This document shows positions 1-8,181 of a stretch of 32,443 nt of DNA, one piece after another (position 1 is the first letter of the stretch; every line of letters starts with the position of its first letter). The notes beneath the pieces are model-generated. The model was not told the DNA's origin and searched no databases. It saw only the letters and a program-made list of their open reading frames with translations. The stretch is from Candidatus Hebobacteria bacterium (GTDB lineage Bacteria; Armatimonadota; Hebobacteria; Hebobacterales; Hebobacteraceae), in NCBI GenBank assembly GCA_029821235.1, contig JALGTT010000001.1:1-32443 (forward strand). Direction: 5' to 3'. Both the position numbers and the translations under genes were made by a program.

Positions 1-1
1 C

Positions 2-400
2 TCTCCGCTGGCCGCGGCCTCCTCCGCGGCCGACGACCTCTCCCTGGCCGCCCGCGAGATGGCCCAGGGTGGAGGGCCCACCCTCCTGGTGGCGATCCAG
101 TGGCTTGCGGCCGGTGTGGTGCTGGCCGCCGCGCTGATCATCGTGCGTCTCCATCACCAGGTGATGGACGAGTGCCAGCATCTGCGGGACCAGATGGCGC
201 GCGCCGACGAGGGGCAGGTGAAGCTGCAAGCCCTGCTCGCGGACGTGCTGGCCACCCTCAACCTTACGATCGCCTCCTCCGAGAGTGAACGCGGAGACGG
301 CGACGACGGAGAGACGGCCTCCCTGCGCGCCGCCATGAGACAGGCGATCGCGGGGACCGCCCCCCTCCCCCTTTCCGCCGACCCGCCGCCCGAGGAGTGA
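2..400 (+). CDS. Hypothetical membrane protein, 5'-truncated by the window edge
   Basis: I do not recognise this protein. The frame is open from base 2, and 18 of the 19 codons before the first ATG (position 59) end in G or C, as coding sequence does here, so the gene probably starts before the window. An independent start at the ATG at 59 (113 residues) is possible but has only a weak ribosome binding site. Counted from that ATG, residues about 9-29 form one hydrophobic segment (LLVAIQWLAAGVVLAAALII), followed by a charged, possibly helical region and an acidic, proline-rich tail (SADPPPEE). It looks like a single-pass membrane protein with a cytoplasmic tail. It converges on the MscS-type gene on the other strand, with 15 bp between the two stops. 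Confidence 0.6.
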   Translation, partial: SPLAAASSAADDLSLAAREMAQGGGPTLLVAIQWLAAGVVLAAALIIVRLHHQVMDECQHLRDQMARADEGQVKLQALLADVLATLNLTIASSESERGDGDDGETASLRAAMRQAIAGTAPLPLSADPPPEE

Positions 401-415
401 CCCCGGGGGATCGGC

Positions 416-1246
416 TCAGATGCTCTGTCCGGGTGCCGGGTAGCGGAGGGCCATGCTCACCTCCGTGCCCGCGGGGACCGGATGCCCCGCGCGGTCCAGG
501 GCCGCGGTGAGGCGGGCGGACAGTTTCCCCTGCACGATGTCGTGCCTCCCGGGTATCGCCCGCAGATCAACCTTCAGCACGGGGGCGTAGATCTCCGGCG
601 GCTGCGAAAAAACCTGGAACTCGGCGTCGAAATCGGCCAGCGCCCGCTCCACCACCTCCGCCGCCTCCTGCTCCGAAGAGGAGAGCGGCACGTTGAGCAC
701 ATAGGCGATGCTCTCCGTGGTGTAGGTATTGGTGCTGGTGATGGTCCCGTTGAAGAAATAGCGCAGCTGACCATTGGGCTGCCTCAGCCTCGTGGTCCGC
801 AGGCCGATCTGCTCCACCCGGCCGAAGACCCCGTTGATCTCCACCAGGTCCCCGACCGCGTACTGCCCCTCCATGATAATGAAGAAACCGGAGACCACGT
901 CCCGCACCAGATTCTGCGCGCCGAAGCCCACCGCCAGGCCCACCACCCCGGCCGCCGCCAGCACCGGCCGCACATCGATGCCCAGTTCGTCCAACACCGT
1001 GATCGCCACCAGGAACACCACCACCCACCTCAGCACGCTGTTGACCAGCAGCAGGATGGTGGTGATCCGCTCCCGACGTGACTCCTGCTCGATGCGCGCG
1101 GAGGCCGCCGACACCGCGCTCCTGATCACCTTCCTCAGCACCCCGTAGGCCACCCAGGCGAGGACGATGATGAGCAGTATCTTGCCGCCCCGCGCCACCA
1201 GGTGGCCCAGGTCCACATGCAAGTGCAGCCTCTCCAACAGCGTCAT
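416..1246 (-). CDS. MscS-family small-conductance mechanosensitive channel
   Basis: This is a 276-residue inner-membrane channel that would open under membrane tension to release solutes after hypo-osmotic shock. Three hydrophobic segments are visible: residues about 23-38, about 63-85, and the pore-lining helix about 93-122, which carries the glycine/alanine-rich family signature (GVVGLAVGFGAQNLVRDVVS). The beta domain follows (GDLVEINGVFGRVEQIGLR, then the FNGTI strand), then an alpha/beta cytoplasmic domain. The three-helix layout and length match the minimal MscS type rather than the long MscK or YbiO types. It lies downstream of the nitrilase-family gene on the same strand, with a 48-bp gap. 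The family assignment is secure; the ion selectivity cannot be told. Confidence 0.92.
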   Translation of the reverse strand: MTLLERLHLHVDLGHLVARGGKILLIIVLAWVAYGVLRKVIRSAVSAASARIEQESRRERITTILLLVNSVLRWVVVFLVAITVLDELGIDVRPVLAAAGVVGLAVGFGAQNLVRDVVSGFFIIMEGQYAVGDLVEINGVFGRVEQIGLRTTRLRQPNGQLRYFFNGTITSTNTYTTESIAYVLNVPLSSSEQEAAEVVERALADFDAEFQVFSQPPEIYAPVLKVDLRAIPGRHDIVQGKLSARLTAALDRAGHPVPAGTEVSMALRYPAPGQSI

Positions 1247-1294
1247 GCCGCCTCCTCCAAAGGCCGCCCTGCCTCTCCGCCGAGGTCTCCGCCC

Positions 1295-2161
1295 TTACTC
1301 CGGCCGCTCATCCTTGCGGGCGCGAATCTCCTCGACGATTCTCTCATAATACGGCCGCAGGAACTCCGGGTGCTCCGCGCTCGCCCGCGCGTAGCGCCCG
1401 TCGGCCGCCTCCATGTCCAGGCGGGCGGTGATCATCGTCTGCGAATAATAGTCCGCCTCCGCCAGCGTCAGCCCGGTGGGGTGCTTGATGAACGAGCCGC
1501 CCGTGGAACTCTGCCGGCCTCCGTAGTCCTGTCCCACGGTATTGGCGCAGCAGTGGTAGATGTAGGAGTTGGGCCCCGCCGGCTGGGTCGCCCGCCCGGC
1601 CGCCCGCTTCCACCACACCGCCTCCACGCTCTCCGTGGAACATGCGGGATGAAAGAGGATGCGCGCCCCGGCCATCGCGGGCAGGCGGTACAACTCCGGG
1701 TGCCGGCCGTCCCGGCAGATGACCAGCGTGGCGAGGAACCCCTTGATCTCGAACAGGGAGAGCTTGTTGCCGGGCCGGCAGTACTTCTGCTCGTCCGCCC
1801 CGGCCATCTGGATCTTGGCGTACTCGTGCACGACCTCGCCCCGGTCGTCTATCACGTGGGCGAGGTTGAGGAACCGCTCCCGCCCGGACCGCCGCTGGAT
1901 GGTCCCGCAGATTACCCAGATGCCCCGCGCCCGCGCCGCCTCCCTCACCTGCTCCAACGCCCGCTCCACCTCGGCAGGGGGAAGGCTCACCAGATACGGG
2001 AAATCGTATCCGGTGAGATTGGCCTCCGGGAAGAGGATCACATCACTGCCCTCCTCCGCGGCGCGCGCGATGTTCTCCAGCGTATCCTCCACCAGCCGGG
2101 AGATGGGCTGGGCCCAGTGCTGCTGACACACCGACACCTGAAGCACGTTTGGCGGACTCAT
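1295..2161 (-). CDS. Carbon-nitrogen hydrolase (nitrilase superfamily amidase)
   Basis: A 288-residue cytoplasmic hydrolase. All three members of the nitrilase-superfamily triad can be placed: Glu46 (ILFPEANLTGY), Lys116 (YAKIQM) and Cys149 (LVICRDGRHPEL). These enzymes cleave amide or nitrile C-N bonds through a cysteine thioester. The usual C-Y-D context around the nucleophile is C-R-D here, and the region after it (PACSTESVEAVWWKR) resembles the bacterial amidase branches. The substrate cannot be read from sequence; omega-amidase-like, carbamoylputrescine-amidase-like or aliphatic amidase activity are all open. The gene starts 162 bp beyond the end of the pilus operon, past a strong terminator, so it is probably transcribed separately, perhaps together with the MscS gene. 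Confidence 0.85.
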   Translation of the reverse strand: MSPPNVLQVSVCQQHWAQPISRLVEDTLENIARAAEEGSDVILFPEANLTGYDFPYLVSLPPAEVERALEQVREAARARGIWVICGTIQRRSGRERFLNLAHVIDDRGEVVHEYAKIQMAGADEQKYCRPGNKLSLFEIKGFLATLVICRDGRHPELYRLPAMAGARILFHPACSTESVEAVWWKRAAGRATQPAGPNSYIYHCCANTVGQDYGGRQSSTGGSFIKHPTGLTLAEADYYSQTMITARLDMEAADGRYARASAEHPEFLRPYYERIVEEIRARKDERPE

Positions 2162-2261
2162 AGCAAACCTCGCGGGACGAGTTTCATCTCTCCCCCTCTA
2201 CGGCGCGGGCCGATTGGCTCCTGCCGGGGTCGCAGCGCCTCTCCGGCCCCCGAGAAGAGAA

Positions 2262-2291
2262 CGACCGGAGCGGATGGCTCCGCTCCGGTCG
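2262..2291 (-). terminator. Rho-independent terminator closing the pilus operon
   Basis: A perfect 13-bp inverted repeat (2262-2274 with 2279-2291) has a 4-nt loop. Read on the minus strand, the second arm is followed by a T/C-rich run (TTCTCTTCTC). It sits 32 bp downstream of the pilP-like stop codon and upstream of the nitrilase gene, where the end of the long pilus transcript is expected. Confidence 0.8.
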
Positions 2292-2323
2292 CTATTGGTC
2301 CATGGCCGCTCCGGGCGGGAGCG

Positions 2324-2863
2324 CTACTCGCCCAGGCGCAGCGTATAAGTCCCGTTTCGATCCCGGAGGCGGATGCGGTTCACCGCGATGCTCTCCACCC
2401 GCAGTCCGCCCTCCAGGTACTGACCCTCCTCCACGATAAAGGAATCCTCGCCCCGGCGGATCACCGCCACCGTGGGCTGGCCGTGGATGATGCCGGCCAG
2501 GTGGAGCGCGCTGTCCGAACTGCCCGGCAGAGGCGGCAGCGTGCGAGGCGTGGCCGCCGGCTTCGTCTGCTTGGGGGCGGCGCGCCGCTCTCGCTGCCAT
2601 CGGGGCGCGATCACGGGGTCGAACGGATCCCTGCTGGGGGGCGGCACCGGGGTCAGCAGCCCCGCCCACTTCAGCGGCGTCTCGGCACGCGCCGCCCGCA
2701 GGTCCGCCGCCGCGCGCTCACCCGCGGCGGACTCCATCGCCTCCGCCCTGGCGCGGCTCTGGCGGATCGCCTTGACGTTCGCAACCACCGCCCAGACGAC
2801 CGCGGCCGCCAGGATCACGGAGAGAACGATGATCTTGGGGAGGTCCTCCTTGCGGTATTTCAT
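2324..2863 (-). CDS. PilP/GspC-like inner-membrane pilus or secretion assembly protein
   Basis: A 179-residue protein with a single N-terminal membrane anchor (residues about 9-28), a charged proline-rich linker containing the signature RDPFDP, and a C-terminal domain of about 65 residues with the PilP/GspC HR-domain pattern (LHLAGIIHGQPTVAVIRRG, then EEGQYLEGGLRVESI). In type IV pili PilP is a periplasmic lipoprotein joining the PilM/N/O platform to the secretin; in type II secretion GspC does the same with a membrane anchor. The transmembrane anchor instead of a lipobox favours a GspC-like topology. Its start overlaps the pilO stop by 4 bp, so translation is probably coupled. It is the last gene of the operon; no secretin gene (pilQ/gspD) follows. 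Confidence 0.75.
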   Translation of the reverse strand: MKYRKEDLPKIIVLSVILAAAVVWAVVANVKAIRQSRARAEAMESAAGERAAADLRAARAETPLKWAGLLTPVPPPSRDPFDPVIAPRWQRERRAAPKQTKPAATPRTLPPLPGSSDSALHLAGIIHGQPTVAVIRRGEDSFIVEEGQYLEGGLRVESIAVNRIRLRDRNGTYTLRLGE

Positions 2864-3582
2864 TGCGTACCTCCAGTGCTGGCGGTAATGCCCGCCTGCG
2901 ACCCGGGCGGCGGGCCGCCCCCGGTCACCCGCGAGCCTCCGCGCTCGGCCGAGGGAACCCGGGCCAGGTACAGATCAATGGTGATATCTCCCCGCAGCCG
3001 GGGATACCCCTCCTTGGTGTCGGTCATCAGGTCCACCCGCTCCACCGTCATCAACCGCCGGTACGACTCCAGCCTGCGCAGCAGGTAGAAGGCCGACAGG
3101 AAGGTCCCCGAGAACGAGACCGTATGCGGGACGCGGTCTATCGTGGGGCGGGGCTGTTCGTCGGCCTTCTGGCGGCCCGCCGCGGTCCCGCCGCCTCCCG
3201 GCCGCTGGGCCTGGACTTCCTCGTCGCTGGCGGGCGCCCGGCGGGTGTACTGGGCCCTGCGCACCAGGTTCAGGGTATTGCGGGTGTCCTTGCAGAACTG
3301 GATCAAATCCCTCAGGAAGAGCGATTCCTCGTTGCGGGCGAGAATCCCGAACTTGTCGAACCGGCCCTCTCCGGGCGCGGGCCCTCCTGCGATGCGCGCG
3401 TCCTCGATCTCCCGCTTCATCTCCGCCAACTGCCGGCTCTTCTCCGTAACCTGCTCCTGGACGCGGTTGAGAGCCCGCATCCGCGGCGATATCAGCACCA
3501 GGAAACAGAGCAGCGCCCACACCGCCACCATCGTCAGCGCGATCAACAACTCCTGCTTGTCCCTGCGGTCGTCTGCCCTCAT
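2860..3582 (-). CDS. pilO: PilO-like pilus assembly protein
   Basis: A 240-residue bitopic inner-membrane protein. One hydrophobic helix (residues about 13-32) is followed by a predicted coiled coil (residues about 38-65, Arg/Glu/Leu-rich) and a periplasmic domain with the PilO-type segment (HTVSFSGTFLSAFYLLRRLE). PilO pairs with PilN through such coiled coils to form the alignment platform between the cytoplasmic motor and the secretin. A Gly/Ala/Gln-rich insertion (residues about 125-145) looks disordered. Both ends overlap neighbouring genes by 4 bp (with the pilM-pilN fusion upstream and pilP downstream). GspM is the T2SS equivalent; the PilO assignment rests on the domain pattern and the gene order. 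Confidence 0.8.
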   Translation of the reverse strand: MRADDRRDKQELLIALTMVAVWALLCFLVLISPRMRALNRVQEQVTEKSRQLAEMKREIEDARIAGGPAPGEGRFDKFGILARNEESLFLRDLIQFCKDTRNTLNLVRRAQYTRRAPASDEEVQAQRPGGGGTAAGRQKADEQPRPTIDRVPHTVSFSGTFLSAFYLLRRLESYRRLMTVERVDLMTDTKEGYPRLRGDITIDLYLARVPSAERGGSRVTGGGPPPGSQAGITASTGGTQ

Positions 3583-5195
3583 GACGGCACCTCCTCGCCC
3601 CCCGAAACCGCCGCCGCGGGGGAGGTTGCGGCCTCAGGCGGCACCATTCCCCTGCGCAGCGCGGCGCTGATCTGGAAGCGAATCACCACTCTCCCCGGGG
3701 AATACTGGTCGTCCTTGGTCAGCGAGCCCAGCACCACATTGCTGAAATAGGGCGACTCGGACAGCGCCTCGATGGTCCTCGGAATCAACTCCCGCCGCAT
3801 GGCGATGCCGGTAAAGGTGATCTTCGAGGCATCCGGGGAACTGATCTTGTCCAGCCAGATCCCCTCCGGGAACCGGTCCGCGATCTCCACCAGAATCTGA
3901 GACCAGTGCACGGAGCGCTCCTTGGCGATGCGTGCGATCTGCCTCTCGACCTCGTTGCGCAACTCCTGCTCGGTGGCCTTCATCGCCCGCAGCATTTCGA
4001 GTTCCGGCTCCAGTTGTCTGATCTGGGTCTCCACCCGGGCGAGTTGCCGCTTCCGTTGGTCGGTCTTGTGGTTCAGAGACACCATCCACACTATCGCGGC
4101 GATGAAGAGCGCGCCCATCACCAGCATCGCCCTCCTGATGGCGGGGCTGGTGAGCAGCCGCGAGCGCCGCACCTGGGGTAGCAGGTTGATGGGCAGGAAG
4201 GTCTCGCCTTCGCCCAGGACCCCCACCGCTCCGCCGCGGAAGGCCGCCAGCGAGAGCGCGCGGGTGGTGAGCGCCGCCTTCTCGTCCACCTCCATCGGCA
4301 ATTGCAGGTCGTGGGCAGGCCGGCCCAGTTCCACCGGCAGTTGGAGTTGCTCCGCCAGGTGAGAGGCGAGCAGATCCGCCTTCGGGTGGTCGGCCGCGAT
4401 CAACAGCCGGTCCACCCCGCGGCCCGGGAACTGATTCTGGAAGAAGCGCAGACAGTGGGCCAGCTCCGAGTACAACTGCGGAGGCGCGGCGAACGGATCC
4501 CGCTGCTCGGGGAGGGGATTCACCCATTCCCCTTCCTCGGTCTGCTCGGGCAGGCCCGCGTTGGCGCTGTAGCACAGCTTCAGCACCCCGTCGTCGAAGA
4601 TCATGACATCCGTCTTGACTTCTCCCACCAGCGCCAGCGCCACCACCTCTCCCGGCGCGAACCGCTCCCGGTAGGCGCGGGCGGCGATCACCGGCGGCAC
4701 CTCCAGCGACACCAGGTCCAGCCCGGCCGCCCGCGCGCAGGCCTGACATTCCTCCACCGTCACCTGCCGGCACGCGCCGAACAGCACGCTGGACATCGGG
4801 TTCCCGTCCTCTTCCAGTTCCTCCACCTCGCAGGCGTCCACCGAGATCTCGTGCTCGGCGAACACCGCGTACCGCTCGGCCACCGACCGCACCGCCCCCA
4901 GCATGTCCTCTCTGGGCATCGGCGGCAACCTCTGCAACTGCGTCACCGCGCTGCCCTCCGGCAGCACCATCACCGCCTGCCGGGCGGAAATCCGCTTCTC
5001 CGCCATGAAGGCCGCGATGGCGCGGCCCAGCAGCTCGCCGTTGGCCAACTGGCCCATGTCGAAGGCCCCCTCGGGAACCTGGATATCGCCGAGCGCCGAC
5101 ACCTGCAGCACGCCGCCCACATACTGAAGTTGCGCCGTTGCGAGGCGCCGCGGCGACAGGGTAATCACCAGCACTGAATCGCTATGAACTGGCAT
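3579..5195 (-). CDS. PilM-PilN fusion protein (GspL-like) of the pilus inner-membrane platform
   Basis: A 538-residue protein that joins two subunits normally made separately. Residues 1 to about 335 form a PilM-like actin-fold ATPase domain (start VLVITLSPRRLATAQLQY; central VLPEGSAVTQLQRLP; VDRLLIAADHPKADLL). Residue 336 begins the PilN signature INLLP, followed by a membrane helix (about 356-374), a long coiled coil (about 375-430) and a PilN periplasmic domain (SVHWSQILVEIADRFPEGIW; ITFTGIAMRRELI). In typical type IV pili PilM is cytoplasmic and binds the N-terminal INLLP peptide of PilN; here the two are covalently linked, as in the overall architecture of T2SS GspL. The stop overlaps the pilO start by 4 bp. 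Confidence 0.85.
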   Translation of the reverse strand: MPVHSDSVLVITLSPRRLATAQLQYVGGVLQVSALGDIQVPEGAFDMGQLANGELLGRAIAAFMAEKRISARQAVMVLPEGSAVTQLQRLPPMPREDMLGAVRSVAERYAVFAEHEISVDACEVEELEEDGNPMSSVLFGACRQVTVEECQACARAAGLDLVSLEVPPVIAARAYRERFAPGEVVALALVGEVKTDVMIFDDGVLKLCYSANAGLPEQTEEGEWVNPLPEQRDPFAAPPQLYSELAHCLRFFQNQFPGRGVDRLLIAADHPKADLLASHLAEQLQLPVELGRPAHDLQLPMEVDEKAALTTRALSLAAFRGGAVGVLGEGETFLPINLLPQVRRSRLLTSPAIRRAMLVMGALFIAAIVWMVSLNHKTDQRKRQLARVETQIRQLEPELEMLRAMKATEQELRNEVERQIARIAKERSVHWSQILVEIADRFPEGIWLDKISSPDASKITFTGIAMRRELIPRTIEALSESPYFSNVVLGSLTKDDQYSPGRVVIRFQISAALRRGMVPPEAATSPAAAVSGGEEVPS

Positions 5196-5244
5196 CGTTG
5201 CTGTCCTTCTCCCGGGGCACGCTCGCGCCGCCCCTCGGTTTCTC

Positions 5245-5859
5245 CTACAACACCTGCTTGTTGCGCAAGCGCGCCGCGGACTTGAGACAGGTCGAGTACC
5301 GCAGCGCCTCGCCGGTCTGATGGGGATACGCGTCTCTCGCCACCGTCAACTCCACCTCCACCCGCACCGCCTGGGCCGGAGCGTCGGACAGGTCCGTGAT
5401 CTCCTGCCCGTATCGGTCCCGATAAGTGAACTCCAGCCCCACCACATCGGGAGACACCGCCACCCCGCCGCTGAAGGTGGTGTTCGCCGCGCGGTAGAGG
5501 GTGCGGTCATCCACCCAGTAGCACACCTGCCCGCCGTTCTGGTCGGTGAAGGCGATGCGGTCCGGATAGGCCAGCAGCACCGTCCACCCTCCCCGCAAGC
5601 GGTCTATCATGTCGTCCATCGCCACCTGGGCACTGCGGTCCACCTCCGTCTGGAGGCTGGTGGTGGTCTGGGCGCCGAGTCCGCCCACGAAAATGCGGTA
5701 GATGCCCACCAGCACCATCACTCCCACCAGCAGCGCCACCAGCATCTCCGCCAGCGTGAAGCCGCCGCACTGCTTCCTTGTCTCTATATGCCCCATCTGT
5801 CTGCTCCGCTCCATCAGGGAAAATCGCTTTCTCGCCCTCCGCCGGTCTCCCCAGGGCAT
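5245..5859 (-). CDS. PilW/GspJ-like minor pilin
   Basis: A prepilin of at most 204 residues. The type IV prepilin signature is clear: a basic leader, then G|FTLAEML at residues about 33-40 with the conserved Glu at position +5 after the cleavage site, then a hydrophobic helix (VALLVGVMVLVGIYRIFVGG). The C-terminal part is beta-rich and contains motifs common in PilW/GspJ-type proteins (VVGLEFTYRDRYGQEI; AQAVRVEVELTVARD). Three in-frame starts are possible; the third ATG (MGHIETRKQ) would give a usual 12-residue leader. Minor pilins of this type prime pilus assembly and sit at the tip. It lies 2 bp after the PilV-like gene. Confidence 0.8.
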   Translation of the reverse strand: MPWGDRRRARKRFSLMERSRQMGHIETRKQCGGFTLAEMLVALLVGVMVLVGIYRIFVGGLGAQTTTSLQTEVDRSAQVAMDDMIDRLRGGWTVLLAYPDRIAFTDQNGGQVCYWVDDRTLYRAANTTFSGGVAVSPDVVGLEFTYRDRYGQEITDLSDAPAQAVRVEVELTVARDAYPHQTGEALRYSTCLKSAARLRNKQVL

Positions 5860-5861
5860 CG

Positions 5862-6293
5862 CTACACTCCCCTCGGCGTGAAGTAACTGGTGAGCATGGT
5901 CACCGGAGTGGAGGAGCCCGTGCGGTACACCGACACCGTAACTCTCTTCAAACCCGCCACCGGGTCGTCCCGCACCACGGTCACCTCCACCTGAACCTCG
6001 AAGAAGGAGGCATGACTGCCCATGGGCCTCTCCTCTCGCTCCCGGCTGACCAGATAGCCGTAGTCAACCTGCTTCAGCTCCTCCATCGTCTCCCGCGCGA
6101 TGTTCGCGGCGGCCGCGGTGATGCTCGACTGGTTGGTGGTGACCAGCGCCTGAGTGAATCCCAGTATCAGCGGCAGCAGCACCACCGCCAGGATCACCAG
6201 GGCGACCAGGGTCTCCACCAGGGAGAGGCCGGCCCGGCGGCCGCGGTCTCCTGTCATCGCGCTTGCGGATGCCGGCATGGGGCGGAGCGCCAT
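5862..6293 (-). CDS. PilV/GspI-like minor pilin
   Basis: A 143-residue prepilin with the cleavage motif RRAG|LSLVETLVAL (Glu at +5) followed by a hydrophobic helix (LVILAVVLLPLILGFTQAL). After it comes the polar stretch typical of PilV/GspI (AAANIARETMEELKQVDYG) and a short beta domain. The ATG at 6293 is preceded by a good ribosome binding site (GGGAG, 7 nt spacing) and lies 1 bp after the stop of the PilX-like gene; an internal ATG at 6257 would shorten the leader to 9 residues. Its position between PilX-like and PilW-like genes matches the usual minor-pilin cassette. Confidence 0.8.
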   Translation of the reverse strand: MALRPMPASASAMTGDRGRRAGLSLVETLVALVILAVVLLPLILGFTQALVTTNQSSITAAAANIARETMEELKQVDYGYLVSREREERPMGSHASFFEVQVEVTVVRDDPVAGLKRVTVSVYRTGSSTPVTMLTSYFTPRGV

Positions 6294-6294
6294 C

Positions 6295-7650
6295 TTACAA
6301 CTCCCGCCAACTGTGTGGAGTGGGCTGCATCCAGCCTGTGTCCGGCTCGTTGAACATCGGCGGGGTGGATACGCCGGGCTCGAAGATGGGCGAGTTTGGA
6401 TCGCTCGGATCGATCGGGAACCCGTACTCGATATCGAAGTTCCCTCTCAGCGTCACCGACGGCGACACGATGCATCCCGATGACAGCGAGGCCCGGCAGT
6501 CGAAGGAGCGGCCGGCCCAGATGATGCCCAGGATCCGCACCTCCTCCGGGGTCTGATTGGCGCTGGCGGTGGAGCGGTTCGTGATCAGCACATCCCGGCC
6601 CGCGATCAGCGCCGGATACACCTCCTCCTCGCCTGCACCGCCCTCCGGGATGGTGGGTTTGATGCTCACCTCCGCCATCGCCTGGGTGGTGATGTCTCCC
6701 GTCGCCACGATGGTCCCGTTCACCACCACCTTGCCCTTGATGATGACATCTCCGTGCACGAAGAAGAGGCCGTTGTAGACCGTCAACTGGTTGCCCGGGC
6801 CCTCCTTCCCGAAGGTTACCGTATATCGTTTGCTCCCCGGGGTGCAGACATACGCGTCGGGATAGGAGAGTTCCGGGAAGTAGGGATCGGGAATGTAATA
6901 GTTTTCGTCCGGGGGCGAGGAGTGCGCGCTCGGATCCTCGGGGGCGTCGATTCCATGCCCGTGCCAGTAGACGTGCCGGTCGGCCTCGGCATCCACCTTG
7001 ATGTCGAGCGAACCCGCGTAGGGGAGGCTGCCGTCGGCATTCTGGTCCTGCGCCAGCGCCGTCTGTCGCCACTCGTCCCACCTCGGGGTGGGCAGTTCGG
7101 GCTGGGCATAGGGCGCGTGGGGATCGTTCGGATCGGAGGGGGTATAACTCCCTCCGCCGTTGATGGTGGCATAGGGGTAATCCGGGCTCACCGTGCTGTC
7201 GGCCGACCACACGTGATCCCAGGCCCACTTGCCGTCGGTGTCCAGTTGCACCTGCACGCGCCGGCTCAGACGGAACGGAGAGCCCTGCCAGATATTGCTG
7301 TTGGTGACTCCCTCCGAGGTAACCGAGACCACCCCGCGGGGGTCGGGCGGCCAGCTCCACACCACACTGTAGGCGCCGGTGGTGGGGCCGTTGGGCAGTT
7401 CTCCCTGGTACGGCTGCGCGGTGGGATCGGGAATCCCGTTCGCCCGCCACTCCGAGATCAGCGCGTTGATGCCCGCCTCCGCCAGATACACCGCCTCCGT
7501 ATACTGCTCCCTGGAGGTGGACATCTGGTGGGCGGAAATCGCCATCGCCAGCACCCCGACGATCAGGATCGCGCCGACCACCAGCAGCATCAGCGCGGCC
7601 GCCAGCGCAAACCCGCTTGCTCTCGTACGCCGTCTGTCAGCCCTCATCAT
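6295..7650 (-). CDS. PilX-like pilus-associated protein with a large exported domain
   Basis: A 451-residue protein. Its N-terminus has the PilX_N pattern: a basic leader, SG|FALAAALMLLVVG, a hydrophobic helix, then SAHQMSTSREQYTEAVYLAEAG with the invariant AEAG. The usual Glu+5 of pilins is replaced by Ala (FALAA), as is common in this subfamily. The remaining 390 residues are not a typical pilin head. They include a repeated-strand stretch near residues 290-325 (GDVIIKGKVVVNGTIVATGD) that resembles the beta-helix-like bactofilin/polymer-forming pattern, flanked by Asp/Pro-rich low-complexity segments (PSDPNDPHAPYAQPELPTP). It could be a tip adhesin-like minor pilin. Function beyond pilus association is inferred. 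Confidence 0.7.
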   Translation of the reverse strand: MMRADRRRTRASGFALAAALMLLVVGAILIVGVLAMAISAHQMSTSREQYTEAVYLAEAGINALISEWRANGIPDPTAQPYQGELPNGPTTGAYSVVWSWPPDPRGVVSVTSEGVTNSNIWQGSPFRLSRRVQVQLDTDGKWAWDHVWSADSTVSPDYPYATINGGGSYTPSDPNDPHAPYAQPELPTPRWDEWRQTALAQDQNADGSLPYAGSLDIKVDAEADRHVYWHGHGIDAPEDPSAHSSPPDENYYIPDPYFPELSYPDAYVCTPGSKRYTVTFGKEGPGNQLTVYNGLFFVHGDVIIKGKVVVNGTIVATGDITTQAMAEVSIKPTIPEGGAGEEEVYPALIAGRDVLITNRSTASANQTPEEVRILGIIWAGRSFDCRASLSSGCIVSPSVTLRGNFDIEYGFPIDPSDPNSPIFEPGVSTPPMFNEPDTGWMQPTPHSWREL

Positions 7651-7720
7651 CCAACCCCTTTGTCTCCCCTCGCGGGCGCCGAAGCCGCGCCCTCCCTCAA
7701 CATCGGCACTTATCCAAGTA

Positions 7721-8173
7721 TCACATGTCTTCCAAAGAACCGTGTCCCGAATCCGGCACCGGGCAGGTGATAGTGATGCGGCCGGTGGCGGGGTCCCGCT
7801 GGTACAAGTAATGGTAACTGTGGTCCCGGTCCAGCGGACATCTGGGTTCCTCCCCCTCGGCGGCGGTCTGGCTGGTCTTGGCGAAATAGGTCGGGCTGCG
7901 GAGAAAATCCTCGAATTCGGCCTGGTCGGCCGGATAAGTGCGATGGTTCTTCACATAGTAGACTTCCAGCGCCGACCGGATGGCTTGCATGTTGTCGCGG
8001 CAGGCCAGGTCGGCCGCCGCGCGCCGCCCGCGCATCACCGAGAGCCCCGCGATGAGCAGGGCCACCGCCACCAGCGCCACCACCACCATCAACTCCGCGA
8101 AGGTGAATCCACCTCCCCGGGCCGGGCGGTCCGCGATCTTCCCGTGCAAGTTTCTCGCGCCCTCTACAGTCAT
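7721..8173 (-). CDS. GspG-like pseudopilin / type IV pilin-like protein
   Basis: A 150-residue prepilin with a 22-residue leader ending GG|FTFAELMVVV (Glu+5 present), a hydrophobic helix and a short head domain. The helix continues into CRDNMQAIRSALEVYYVKNHRTYP, the motif found in GspG-type pseudopilins and many bacterial type IV pilin-like proteins. It ends with a short Cys-containing segment (RCPLDRDHSYHYLYQRDPATG), a minimal pseudopilin head. It follows the second major-pilin-like gene by 8 bp and is probably co-translated. It may be a pseudopilin or a minor pilin; the head is too short to decide. Confidence 0.78.
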   Translation of the reverse strand: MTVEGARNLHGKIADRPARGGGFTFAELMVVVALVAVALLIAGLSVMRGRRAAADLACRDNMQAIRSALEVYYVKNHRTYPADQAEFEDFLRSPTYFAKTSQTAAEGEEPRCPLDRDHSYHYLYQRDPATGRITITCPVPDSGHGSLEDM

Positions 8174-8181
8174 ATCCTCGC

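Noticed and set aside
1202..3088. Long plus-strand open frame opposite the nitrilase and pilP/pilO genes
   Set aside because: It is Arg/Pro/His-rich with no recognisable domain and lies antisense to three genes with clear family motifs; long stop-free antisense frames are expected at this GC content.
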